Source: Diphasiastrum complanatum (taxonomy: Eukaryota > Streptophyta > Lycopodiopsida > Lycopodiales > Lycopodiaceae). Taken from it: a stretch of DNA of 64,000 nucleotides. Each line of letters opens with the position of its first letter. Position 1 is the first letter of the stretch. Shown one piece after another: positions 44,151-55,700 of the stretch. The DNA is taken from contig CM055100.1 of assembly GCA_029204225.1 (NCBI GenBank), positions 12,363,040 to 12,427,039 on the forward strand, in the 5' to 3' direction. The notes under the pieces are model-generated. The model had not been told where the DNA came from and ran no database searches. It was given only the letters and a program-made list of their open reading frames with translations. The translations under genes were made by a program, and so were the position numbers.

Positions 44151-45540
44151 AGTTACAGTGATCTGAAGGGTATTCCACCAATAGTAGTCCAATGCACCAT
44201 ACCCTTGGTGGATGGAACAGTCCCCAAGGTGAGTCGTTACTACCGTTGCAACCCGAACTACACAGAACTGATCAAACAGGAGTTGCAGAAGTTGTTAGAT
44301 GCAGATTTCATTTATGAAATTGAGCACACAGAATGGGTATCACCGATAGTTATAGTACGCAAGAAGAATGGCAAAATGCAAATCTGTGTGAATTTGAAGG
44401 TGCTAAATCCAGTCACCAAAAAGGATCATTTTTCTTTACCCTTTATAGAATTGTCCTTGACAGAGTAGCTGGGGTCGAAGCCTATAGTTTTTTAGACGGC
44501 TTCAGTGATTACAACCAGGTGAAGATAGCATCCCAAGACCCGCATAAGATAGCATTTGCCACGGAATGGAGAACCTATGCCTATAAGGTGATGCCATTCA
44601 GACTTTGCAATGCCCCAAGCACTTTTTAATGTGTTATGCAGGCAGCATTCAAAGAGTATTTGTAGAAATTTTTGGAAATTTTCTTGGACGATTTGTGCGT
44701 GCATGGACCAAACTCAAAACACTTATCCAATTTGGAAAAGGTGCTACAAAAATGTCGCAATTTTCAGATCTCCTTGAATCCAGAAAAATGTCAATTTTGG
44801 GTTACACATGGCTTGATTCTCGGCCATATAGTATCTAGACACGAGATCGCCATAGACCTATCAAAGTTTAGGATCATTGTTGATCTACCACCATCAGGGA
44901 CATTTCACGAAGTCTACATCTTCATGGGTCATGCTCACTATTATAGGATCTTCATTCTAGATTTTGTGGAGCTAGCCCGACCAATTTACAAACTCACAAT
45001 GGATCCACATTGGAATGAGAAAGCCCAAAAGGCTTTCCAAATGCTTAAAGATGCATTGGTTTTAGCACCAATCTTACGTCCACCCAATTGGTCCATTGAG
45101 TTTCATGTGCATACGGATGCATCGAAGTATGCAGTTGGAGCAGTCTTAGCCCAACCAGGAGATCACAAAAAGGATTTTCCAATCCGATTTGCAAGCCGAC
45201 ATCTCAGTGACACAAAAATGAATTATTTAACCATAGAACGAGAAGTACTGGCAATGATATATGCTGTTAAGAAGTTTCAGTACTACCTGATGGCCAGACA
45301 CTTTGCTTTTTATACGGACCATCTACCCTTGTTCTATTTTGTTAACAAAACTTGCAACACTGGGAGAATCACAAGATGGCTACTTTTGTTGTTGGAGTTT
45401 GATTTTCGGATAGTAGTCCGCAAGAGAAAACAACACTACGCAAGGGAAAACAACACTACATGGCAGATCATGTGTCGCGAATCAAGGGAAAGGAGGTTGC
45501 AACCCAACCTGACGATGAGCTGACCAATGTTGCCTTATTT
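44151..45540 (+). pseudogene. Gypsy reverse transcriptase and RNase H
   Basis: RT finger motifs EWVSPIVIVRKKNGK and KKDHFSLPFI, then after a frameshift AYSFLDGFSDYNQVKI, FATEWRTYAYKVMPF and LCNAPSTF followed by a TAA. The catalytic box reads EIFLDDLCVHG (DD present), in a later frame. Connection and RNase H are in one frame, 44,672-45,523: NPEKCQFWVTHG, FMGHAHYYRIF, HVHTDASKYAVGAVLAQPGD, ASRHLSDTKMNY, FAFYTDHLPL. This is the most complete gypsy RT here and shows the order expected for a Tat/Athila-like element. Several stops and shifts make it inactive. Confidence 0.93.
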
Positions 45541-46384
45541 TAGGTAGACACAATACTGGAGTGGGCTGCCGACAGAGTTGAATATGTAAGACGGGGCCAA
45601 CTAGACAAATCACTACCAAAGGCGGATCAGTGGAAATTGATCTTGAAAGCTAGACCTTAACAGCTGTTTGCCGGCCAATTGTATCAAAGAGGACCAGATG
45701 GGATTCTTCGGCGGTGTATTCTTCCTCATGAGACCACCCAGACCATTTCACTTTCACATGAAGACATGGGTGGAGGCCATTTTGCATCCGACATTACAGT
45801 TCGCAAGATCCTGCAATCAGGATGTTGCTGGCCAACAATTCATAAGGATACGGAAGAATACCTGAGGAAGTGCGATGTGTGCCAAAGGGCAAGGAGACCA
45901 ACAAGATTGAATTATGACCTACTACTCCCGGTCTTAGTCCAAGCACCATTTGAAAAGTGGAGATTGGATTACATCAGTCCAATTCACCCTGCAACAAGGA
46001 GTACCCAAGCTCAATACATAATCGTAGCCACCCACTATCTCACCAAGTGGGTCGAAGCCAAGGTAGTAAGAGTAGCTGATGCTAGGACAACTGCCAAGTT
46101 CCTCTATGAGAATATTGTTGTGCGCTTTGGATGCCTGGTGGAGATAGTCAGCGATCGCGGATGTCATTTCATCAATGAGACCATCAAGGTCCTATTGGAG
46201 GAATTCTTTGTAATCCATAGAACTAGTACGCCTTATTATCCCCGCGGTAATGGGCAAGCATAATCATCCAAGAAGATCATGTGTAGCATGCTCACAAAAA
46301 CATTTGAAGCTAGCAGATCAGATTGGGAACACAAGTTGCATGCTGCTCTATGGGCATTTAGGACAGTATATAAAGAAAGATTTG
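45541..46384 (+). pseudogene. Gypsy integrase, catalytic Glu codon lost
   Basis: The zinc-binding region is complete: LSHEDMGGGHFASD and KCDVCQRARR. The core shows RLDYISPIH and VSDRGCHFIN. Where copy 1 has GNGQAESS, this copy has GNGQA followed by TAA at 46,261-46,263: the catalytic Glu codon has become a stop. The frame then reads on to DWEHKLHAALWAFRTVYK and is cut at about 46,384 by copia D sequence. Confidence 0.92.
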
Positions 46385-47792
46385 CATAGATGCTCTATAT
46401 GCACTAGAAAACTCTCAAAGGTTTCACTTGGAGGACAGATCCAAGGATGTTTTCTAGAAAATTGATGCTTCTAAACTTGACCCTATCACTCTCGAACAAA
46501 TCTAGAGTGATGGTACAATGGATTTTATCCTCTCACCTTGCATATCACTCCTTAATCTATGAAGTTTGGCATCTCTCTCAACTTCAACATGCACTCAAAA
46601 AATCAGAGAAAATAATTTAATGCCCCTAATTCAACCTTCAATTTTAATTTTTGGCTGATCTAATCCAATAACTAATCAAGGGATTAGATTCTCTATAGAA
46701 AATGCTTGATTGTGCACTAAAAATCTCTCAAATTGGGTGTGTGAGTCAAATTGTACAAATTTTTGAATTTTCTTAGCCAAAACTGGAGCTGTATGGCCTC
46801 ACACATGTGAAAAAGGTTCCTACAGCCCACAACAAGATCTGGACCAAAAATTTTGAGGATTGCTATCAAATCCAACTCGCTATACAAAATTTGACTAGTT
46901 TCCAAAAAATTGCTAATTTTGACTTTGATTTAGATTAACCCTATCAATTTCAACAAAACCTCTTGTACTAGGATCTGATACCATGTGGAAAAAGTACAAA
47001 AAGGACCAAGAGTGGATCCTAATCTGATCCTCAAGAGGGATTGGTTGTCAGATTACTTAATCTATCAATCTACTTCAGATTAAGATTAATCTAGATCAAT
47101 TCTAGACAGAAAATTCTAACAAGAACAATCATTAATTGAAGGTAAGTGTAATTTCTGGTTTCACACGTGTGAAAAAATGTCTGAGTATGGACTCCAACCT
47201 GAAAATCAAGTACACATTGATAGAACCTCAAAACAATCAAAACAAATGTAGACAAATGGAGAGAATCACTCAAAATTGCTTCCAAAACCAAGGTTGGTGT
47301 CTCACATTGATTATGGCCAAATGTGGCTCTATATATACAATAAGTGAGAGCTCGTGGTACTAATCATCCCTATGATTCCACATGTGTGAAGGTGCTTTGT
47401 CATATAATGATTCATCATGCAAAACTGACACTTGGACAAAACCTTCTATTTCTATATGGAGATCTACTTGAGAATATTCTAGAAGTCAAAATTCACCTAC
47501 TTCAGCTTATTCCACACATGTGAGTTGTCCTCTACACATGGGATATGACACCTAACCAAAGGGTGTAGCTCATGCAATCAATAGATTGATGCCATGTGTC
47601 CTATGTCTAGAAAAACTAGTTTTTGGCCTTTTTAGCCACTAGAACTTGAATTAATTCATATGTACAACCTATATGATTATGGTACATGACAAGTACACTA
47701 TTTTAACACGTGGAAATAGGCTCCACACATGTGTAATCATCCTATATACATGATTTTTGGCCTCTACCAAACTTATTTTTGCATTTTTCACA
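46385..47792 (-). mobile_element. Copia family D fragment: 5' LTR plus leader
   Basis: LTR at 46,984-47,792 (TGTGAAAAATGC ... TTTTCCACA on the element strand), primer-site-like TGGTATCAGATC at 46,972-46,983 (one change from the usual), then about 590 bases of leader without coding domain, broken off at 46,385. It matches the LTR at 62,850-63,661. It interrupts the gypsy element between integrase and ORF-X. Confidence 0.82.
46984..47792 (-). repeat. 5' LTR of copia family D
   Basis: 809 bp, with TATA-type tatatatagag near 47,330, CACACGTGTG at 47,162-47,171 and decayed versions near 47,380, 47,513 and 47,722. Confidence 0.85.
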
Positions 47793-47941
47793 ATTTGCTC
47801 ATATTAAACACCGATCTGCGCTCTGAACTACAATCATTGTCATCCAACACTCATTTTTTCTACTGTTTCCACATCTTTTTCCATTTTCCACCGATTTTTC
47901 TACTTTTCTGACTTTTTCGACCACTAATCATCATTGCTAAC

Positions 47942-49966
47942 ATGGCCTCCTCATCCTCTGAAGACTCTGGTGCCAAACAGGTGATCCAGCGTGACATCCC
48001 CGAGGCCACGCAGATTAGTCCTCTACCCTCTGACACTTTGATCCAACCATGGCTGCAGACAGCCGGCCCACTCCTTGAAGCAATGGGTTTTTACATGACG
48101 CTTTTCCATTCTGAGATTAACATGGGCCTCGCCCTTCACGCTTATGCCGACTAGGATGAGGACAAGACTCGTTTCCACTTCCTGTACCAAGGTATCACGT
48201 ACAAGGTCAGGATTAACGCCGACTCGATGGTCACCATTGGCATTATGTCCGGTGATCGTCAACCCATCTCCCATCGCGACACCAAAGCTTTGATCAAACC
48301 ATTCGTCACCCAAACCACACCAAAAATTCCCATCCAGACTAACAATGGTTACCTGAAAGAAGCTATCAAGGAACCAGTCATTTAGGCGGCTGCGCATCTG
48401 TTGAATAACTTTATGGTTATTTCAACATTTTGCAAGGACAGAATCCAGTCTACGCCGCTGAGTCTGGAATTCCGTAATCCCTCCGGTGTGCCATGCGACT
48501 GGCATACTTCCTTATTTGAGAACTAACAGGCTCCATCAAAGCCAACAACTGTGAGCAAATCACAGCAGGCCCCCTGTTGTGTAACTTTGCCTGCGCACTT
48601 CTCGAGGCAAAAGTGAGTGGTTTTCAACTCTCATCCCTCATGTCTACCCTTGTGCCACATACTAACCTTTATCCACCATCTCAAGCATCTACCTCCTCCC
48701 AACCTGTAGTCATTAACACAACGGCCAGCAAACAAATGCGTGGCGCTGCCTCTACATCCACATCTCCACGTATTACCCGAAGACGTGTCTCCAGTGCCGC
48801 ACTAACCACTCCATCAACCATCATCACTTCTTCTTTCGTGCAACCCCCCACTCCAATTTCTGTTGTCGCTACCTCTTTTCTTGTTCCATCCACATCTGTT
48901 TCTGTCTCCATCCCCATTTTTTCTGTTGATACTAATCCTACTTCTCTTCCAGTGTCCACTGCTCCATCCATCACCATCGCATCCTCCATCATTCCTACCA
49001 CCATCGTTGCTCCTCTCACTTTCAATCCTTCTGATTCACAACTATCCTCTGACAGATGTGGCCGCTGAGACACAAGACCAGAGCCAAGGTGCAACCACTA
49101 GCCAAGGCCAAGCAACATCATCTAGAGGATCACGTACGATATCTACCAACTGGGCCTTCCGAAGACCGAAGTCCGTGGAGGAGAACATCAATGAATTTTT
49201 ATCCAAATATCCCCACGAGTCATCAAGAGGCGGCTGGCAGATATTATTCTCAACTCAGACCATCAAGGGAAAAGAACTGCAAGCCTTACCCGCCCTCCAA
49301 CTAAAACCAGAGTGGCGACAATAGTTATTTGAGAGAGACCCTATGGCCATCAGGGCTTACATGATGAGTCCACAAGAGTTACGGGTGAATGCGCATTTCC
49401 TGCCATGTCCAAGAAGATCTAAATGGGCAGAATGCGGCACTCCTCTAGACCAGTCACATTGCACAATGTCAACTAGCCAATCATCAAATCCGAATATGGG
49501 TGGACTACGGATGTAGACAACAAAAGGGCTCTCTCCACATTCGCCAGTCACTACATCAATTTCCCCAATCCCACAGTCCGCGCGGCAGCTACTTACGCCC
49601 GGGACTTAGAATATTTAATGGGAATTGAAACAAAATGAGATAATTTCTTTCCCTCCATATTTTTTGATCCAAATAAGGTGCTCGCTTTCGACAAAGTCGA
49701 AGACCAGCTGTCAGTCGCTCACGTATATTACCGAGCTGCATTCCTTGGAGATCCCTGGACAAAACGATTCCAAGCATGGGTGGATCAGGAATGGCTGGTC
49801 GGAGTCCACAAGTCCTTCCACACGCCAAAGGACTCGAAGAAACTGGACCGTCTCAACTTCATGGAAGACGTTACAGGCTATCTGATCCACCAGAGCCGGT
49901 CCAAGAGAACGCTATACTAAACCGGCAAAGTGCCGAAGGACCGGCACAACTTCAGGCCGTGGGTCC
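47942..49966 (+). pseudogene. ORF-X copy 2, the most complete copy
   Basis: The ATG at 47,942 follows a pyrimidine-rich leader. The N-terminal domain has QRDIPEATQISPLPSD, AGPLLEAMGFY, HSEINMGL, a TAG where copy 1 has Trp, FLYQGITYKVRINADSM and IGIMSG, then NGYLKEAIKEPVI and AAHLLNNFMV. A Ser/Thr/Pro-rich linker runs from ~48,660 to ~49,050 (ASKQMRGAASTSTSPRITRR). A +1 frame change leads to the C-terminal domain: STNWAFRRPKSVEENINEF, LSKYPHESSRGGWQILF, LQLKPEW, TAG, FERDPMAIRAYMM, later VEDQLSVAHVYYRAAFLG, DQEWLVGVHK and FMEDVTGYLIHQSRSKRTLY with TAA at 49,918-49,920. LTR C starts 46 bases later. No signal peptide or reliable membrane segment in the coding frame. Function unknown. Confidence 0.72.
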
Positions 49967-50440
49967 TGTTGGGGGTATTCCCAACAAAGTGTAAATAAAT
50001 AAAATCCTTCAATAAAATGTGTTGCAAGGGCATGGCATCCTGCGTGTATAAGCCCATGGCCCAATGAGCACGCAATTAGAGTTGTAAAACAAATAAACTT
50101 GACTTGGGTCTTGGAATTAAAATAAAACTAGAGGCCCAATGTCATTTTTAAACTTAGAGGTCACTTTTTAGAGTTGGGTCCAAATTGGGACTCACACGAA
50201 TCTTGTGATTTCCAATGTACTTTTTGTGGACCCTTGGATCAAGTTGGGTCCAAGATGAATAGATAGGATCATTGTGAATATTAGCCAATAAGATTGAGGG
50301 GCAAGGGCCTTCCCCATTTTATAAAAAGGCACCATTTGTACACTATTTTCATGCTTAATGAGAAGGAGAAAACTTTATCATTTTTGGAAGAGAAGCATCT
50401 TCATTTGCTAATCACTACTTGCTATTGCTCTTGATTGTTG
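49967..50440 (+). repeat. LTR of gypsy family C, 3' LTR, truncated
   Basis: It begins TGTTGGGGGTATTCCCAACA, a 7-bp stem-loop, and matches 14,687-15,489 and 8,956-9,641 in reverse. It is cut at about 50,440 by copia F sequence. Confidence 0.85.
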
Positions 50441-51188
50441 TGCTAAAGGTTTTGCTCAAGTTTATGGACTTGATTATGAGGAGACCTTTGCTCCAGTTGC
50501 AAAGATGGTATCAATTAGAATCACAATTTCTCTTGCTTGTTTTTTCAATTGGCAAGTTCTTCAACTAGATGTCTCTAATGCATTTCTAAATGGGTATCTA
50601 GAAAAAGATATTTATATGGATCAGCCTATTGGGTTCATCCATGACAAAGAAAAAGTTTGCTTGCTCTTCAAAAGTTTATATGGATTGAAGCAAGCTCCAA
50701 GGTCATGGTATTCTCGACTTAACACCTTTTTTGAGTCACTAGAATTTAATCTTAGTAACTATGATCCTTCTTTATATGTCAAGTTTTTTGATAAAGATAT
50801 TGTCATCCTTCTTATTTATGTTGATGATATCATTCTGACAGGAAGTTGCATCAAGTTGGTTGAGGAAACCAAGATTGCACTTGGAAAAGAGTTCAAGATG
50901 CAAGATCTTGGAAAAATTCACTATATTCTAGGATTAGAGATTGAGTTTCTTAAAGATAAAGCATTTGTATGTCAATCCAAGTATGCTCTTTCAATGTTAA
51001 AGAAGTTCAATATGTTGAATTGTAAGAGTATAGAAATACCTATGGAGCAAAATGTAAAGGACTCTAACAAAGATGATGAAAGATCCTTCATGGACATCAC
51101 ACTTTTTAGAAGTCTTATAGGCTCCTTAATTTGGCTCACAATAACTAGACCTGAAATAAGCTTTAATGTTCATAAGTTGAGCCAGGCG
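50441..51188 (+). pseudogene. Copia family F reverse transcriptase fragment
   Basis: AKGFAQVYGLDYEETFAPVA, QLDVSNAFLNGYLEKDIYMD, YGLKQAPRSWYSRL and the catalytic LLIYVDDIILTG are intact, followed by GKIHYILGLEIEFL and RSLIGSLIWLTITRPEISF. The open frame has no lesion until it switches at 51,189 to family E RT. The part from about 50,725 on is almost identical to the F copy at 60.9-61.4 kb. Confidence 0.93.
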
Positions 51189-51232
51189 CAATGCTATCTT
51201 TCGAATTTGACATAGCCGATCTGGGCGAAGCT
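51189..51232 (+). pseudogene. Copia family E RT, left of element I
   Basis: Encodes AMLSFEFDIADLGEA; after removal of element I and one AAGCT the frame continues at 57,397 as HFCLGIQIHTDRKLKL. The two pieces are one RT domain split by element I. Confidence 0.8.
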
Positions 51233-51915
51233 TGTTAAAAAATTAAAAATTCTAGCTTGACTAGTTTTGGTCATATGACTTGTAAATAGTTAGATGGTCA
51301 TGATGTGGCTTGTCACACGTGCCAAATAGCATAGGATTCCATTCATAAGGATGTTCTCAAGTAGACCTAAGTGTTAGAACCTTTGGAATGAGTCCAAATT
51401 ATGCTTAGATACAAGGGAGAAAAAATAGGAGCTATTTTTGGTAATTTTTGCATTGTTGAGGGATCTCCAAGATTCCAACCCTAACTTGGTAGGGATGAAA
51501 GATCCACCAAAATTAGCATTAGGGATAGGTTTAGGGCTACTCATACCTGCCCAAAACCGTGATGGATCATGTATATATAGGTGATGATATCTCACCAAAA
51601 TCAATCAAGCAATTTCATGATTTTTCTCTCATAATGGTGCAATTGCTGTCTATGTTCATAATTGTTTGAGTGCTTGTGATTACTAATGATTATAGGATTG
51701 AATGTAGGTCTGGTGTACAGTACTCAGACTGTGGGAGGCCGTACTTTCACACGTGTGAAGTCTTCTTCAAGGATTTGGGCCATTTAGTGAGGTTCAAGCA
51801 TAGATTTTTGATGGATTTTGATGGTTCAACTTGTGCTAATCTTATGAAATCATAATCTATTGTTTCCCTCATCATTTCAAGTGTTTTAGGATCCTTATTT
51901 GTTGTAATTTTTACA
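51233..51915 (+). repeat. 5' LTR of copia element I
   Basis: TGTTAAAAAATT ... ATTTTTACA, 683 bp. TATA box tatatata at 51,572-51,579 implies transcription start around 51,605. CACACGTGTG at 51,748-51,757 lies in the transcribed part. Confidence 0.96.
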
Positions 51916-51927
51916 TGGTATCAGAGC
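51916..51927 (+). promoter_or_regulatory. Primer binding site, element I
   Basis: TGGTATCAGAGC directly after the 5' LTR. Confidence 0.96.
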
Positions 51928-52726
51928 CTAAAGGCTGAAATGAGCTAAATCCTTGGTTTGCATTCAATTTGATCACAATTTTTGATCTAAATCTTGTGTA
52001 GATTGGATCTTAGCATCTAGTATTGATTCTAGAACTCAAAGTGAGTCAAATACATTGGAGATTGGTGTTGTGTGACTTCATTTGCAGGTGTTTAGGTGTC
52101 TAAAACCAGAGGCAAAGTTGAATTCAATTCACATTACCAAGATAGCAAGTTTTGCTTGCTCCAAGCATTGATTTCTAAGCGAGTTTTGGAGGTGATTTCA
52201 TAGAGAAGGCTTTCTAGCATTCAAGGAGAGGGAAGATCAGAGTTTTGGGGACTTTTCAAGGCTGTTCTAAGGTGTAGTAGGCACCTCCTAAAGTGATTTA
52301 GGTTCAGTCCAACCATTGCTTGACTTATGCACCAAATTAGATCAATTTTTCATCAATTTTGATCATTTTTTGCTTGTGATTGGATAGTAGATTGTGTTGC
52401 ATCCTCATTAAGTTCCATTTAGATCTTTTACAAGTGATTTTGGAAGTATATTAGGTTGCTGAAATTCACTCTTGATCAGATCATTTGGAAGCTTTAATGT
52501 TCTTTATAGAAAGAGGGGCAATTCTACTAGTATTGTCTACTTCAATCAAGCAAGTGCATTGTTTCTAGTATTCTATGATTTGATTTTGTTAGAGATCATT
52601 CTTAGATCTTTATAGGAAGTCTATTACTGATCTTTTCAGGTCCCTAAGAAGTGGGATAAGGTAGACCTTCAATCAAATCAATAGAAGTAACCTTCATTTG
52701 TGTCAAGTCCTTGATTAGGAGACTAG
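51928..52726 (+). other. Element I leader
   Basis: About 800 bases of untranslated, AT-rich leader between primer site and gag start. No coding region. Confidence 0.7.
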
Positions 52727-55700
52727 ATGGCATCTATAAATGCATATCTTTTGGATACTAATGAAAGGCTCAACAAAACTAACTATTCCATATGGAAAGT
52801 TAGAATGGAATCTATCATGATCATGCAAGATCTGATGGAAATTGTAAATGGTAAGGAGGGTGAACCTATTCATCCTCAAGAAAAAGCCAAATACATCAAG
52901 AGGTGCAATGTTGCACTACATTGCATAAAAATGAATGTTGCAAATGAACTGTTAAGAGAGGTAGGAGATTGCACTTCAGCTCAAGATGCTTGGGAGACTT
53001 TGCAAAAGGTCTATGAATCCAAGAACCAAACTAGAATGTTAGCTTTGAAGAATCAAATCTATGGAAGCTATCAAAAGAAAGGAGAGAGTGCACATACTTT
53101 TGTCCTAAGAGTAAAGGAATTGAACAAAGAGCTAGCCTTTATAGGTGACCCTATCAAGGATGAAGAGCTTGTTCAACTCATATTGAATGGACTAAGCTTT
53201 GAATTTGACAATTTGGTTCAGGGATATGCAATTATGGGTAAGCTACCCATACTTGAAGAACTCCAAGGCACACTCATGGCCGAGGAATCAAGAAGGAGCC
53301 AAATGCAAGAGAGGATGGATAGGCTTTCCATCCAAGGTGGATATGACCAAGCTCTCTTCACCAAAGGCAAAGGCAAGTCCAAAGGCAAAGGATCAACATT
53401 CAAGAAGTCTACAAAGCTTGAGGATCAAGAAGGACCCCCAAAGGCATCTCCATCAACCACCAAAGTCAAGAAGGACAAATCAAAGGTGAAGTGCTACTAT
53501 TGTAGCAAGATGGGGCATTATGCCTCGGAATGCTTCAAGAGGAAGCAAGATCAAAGCCAAGCCAACATGAGCAAAGAGGAGGAGGAGGAGAGTTCACATG
53601 AGGACTCTCTCATGATGTCCATATTTTCTTCAACAAGCTTCAAAGGAGAAGATCCTTGGTGGATTGACTCGGGTGCTAGTTCACACATGACTAGTAAAAG
53701 GGAGTTTTTCTCTTCTCTCTTATCTTATGATGGACCTATAAAGTCTATCTATACAGCAAATGATGAAGCTTGTAAGATTGAAGGAGTTGGTAGCATTCCC
53801 CTTTGCTTAGGATCTTCCAGAAAGATCAACATAGAAGGTGTTTTGTACATTCCTACAATAACAAAGAATCTACTAAGTGTTGGCCAAATGGTAGACAATG
53901 GTTTCAATGTTGACTTTGCTTCAAATGAATGTTTCATCAAGAAGAAGGGTAAGATAGTGGCTAAGGGCACTAGACTTGGCAAACTTTATAAGCTGGATGC
54001 ATTTGTGGATACTAATGTTGTCATGTTGGCCGAGAAGAGCAAGATATCTACCTTTACTTTATGGCACAAAAGACTTGGACATGTCAACTCGGGTTCCATG
54101 GAGGCTATGATCAAGGAGGAGTATGCTTTAGGCCTACCAAGGTCTATTGGGAAGGAAGACAAGGTTTGTGAAGCTTGTGCCTTATCCAAGGCACATAAGA
54201 AGGTGTTTCCTAACTCCATCACAAAGTCATCTCATCCTCTTGAACTCATACACTCGGATGTGCACATTGCTAGCACCAAATCTAATGGAGGTTCATCCAT
54301 GTTTTTAACCTTCATTGATGACTACTCAAGATATTGTTGGGTGTTCTTACTTTCTTTCAAGTCTCAAGTATTTGATACTTTTGTAGAGTTCAAGTTGTTT
54401 GTGGAAAAGCATCATAATCATAGCATCAAGATTCTTAGAAGTGACAATGGTAGAGAATTCATCTCCAATGAGTTCAAGGCCTTTTGTGAGGAGGAAGGGA
54501 TCAAGAAAGAGACTTCTTGTCCTTACACTCCTCAACAAAATGGAGTTGCTGAAAGAAGGAATAGAACATTATGTGAATGTTCTAAGGCTTTAAGATTAGA
54601 TGCTTGTTTGCCCAAATCCTTTTGGGGTGAGTCTCTTGTATGTGCAAACTACTTGATGAATAGGGTGTCTTGCAAAGCAATTGAAGGCAAAACTCCTTAT
54701 GAGATGTTGTATGGAAAGAAACCCAATCTTAATCACTTGAAAGTTTTTGGGTGTATATGTTATGTGCATGTGCCATTGGAAACAAGAACCAAGGAGGATC
54801 CATCTTCCACAAGAGGGATCATGCTTGGATATGCAAGCTGAAGCAAGGGCTACAAAGTCTATCTCCCATCCTTGAACAAATTTGTTGTTTCAAGGGATGT
54901 CATCTTTGATGAACATCATATGCATATGCTTGAAGAAGGCTCAAGTGCTCCAACAATCAAGAAGAAGATGGCCAAGGAGCAAGATCTTGGTTTTGAGGAG
55001 GAGCTCATGGAGGAGCAAGCACCAAACCCACCTATCACACCAAGGAGATCTTCAAGGGCAAAAGTGGAGCCATCAAGGCTCACATATCAAGGCAAAGGAC
55101 AGCAAGTTGAGGGTATCTCATCCACTTCTTATGCTTTATCTAGTTTTGAAGAACCGTCTAATGTTGAAGATGCATTGAACTCCAAAGAATGGTATAAAGC
55201 TATGTTGGATGAGTATGATGCCTTGATTGAGAATGAAACTTGGTTGCTTGTTGAGAGACCTCAAAAGAATGTAATAGGATGCAAGTGGGTCTTCAAGCTT
55301 AAGTTGAATGCAAATGGGAGTGTTAACAAACATAAAACAAGATTAGTTGCAAAAGGTTATGCTCAAGAGAGAGGGATAGACTATGAGGAAACTTTTGCAC
55401 CCGTGGCCAAGATGGTCACAATAAGACTAATCATTGCACTTGCATCACATTTTGGACAGATTCTATGTCAAATGGATGTCTCTAATGCTTTCTTGAATGG
55501 TTTTTTGGAAGAGGATATCTATATGGAGCAGCCACAAGGGTTCATCAAGCATGGAATGGAGAACAAAGTATGCCATCTCCAAAGAAGCATCTATGGCTTG
55601 AAGCAAGCCTCGAGATCTTGGAATTCAAGACTACATTGCTATCTTATTTCACTTTCTTTTGTTCAAAGTGAATATGATCCCACTCTTTACATTAAGTTTG

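Noticed and set aside
46380-47797. ATTTG on both sides of the copia D fragment as a target duplication
   Set aside because: The left end lacks an LTR, so a true duplication is unlikely; the match is short and AT-rich.
48863-49030. Leu-rich hydrophobic stretch as an envelope membrane segment in ORF-X
   Set aside because: It is the +1 frame of the Ser/Thr/Pro-rich linker; in the frame continuous with the N-terminal domain no hydrophobic segment is present.
51374-51604. Antisense 76-codon frame, present identically at 56,850-57,080
   Set aside because: It lies in both LTRs of element I, and identity follows from LTR identity. No domain or independent conservation.
54836-54844. Restoration of the TGA by U-to-C RNA editing as in some land-plant organelles
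   Set aside because: Such editing is organellar; this is nuclear retrotransposon DNA.
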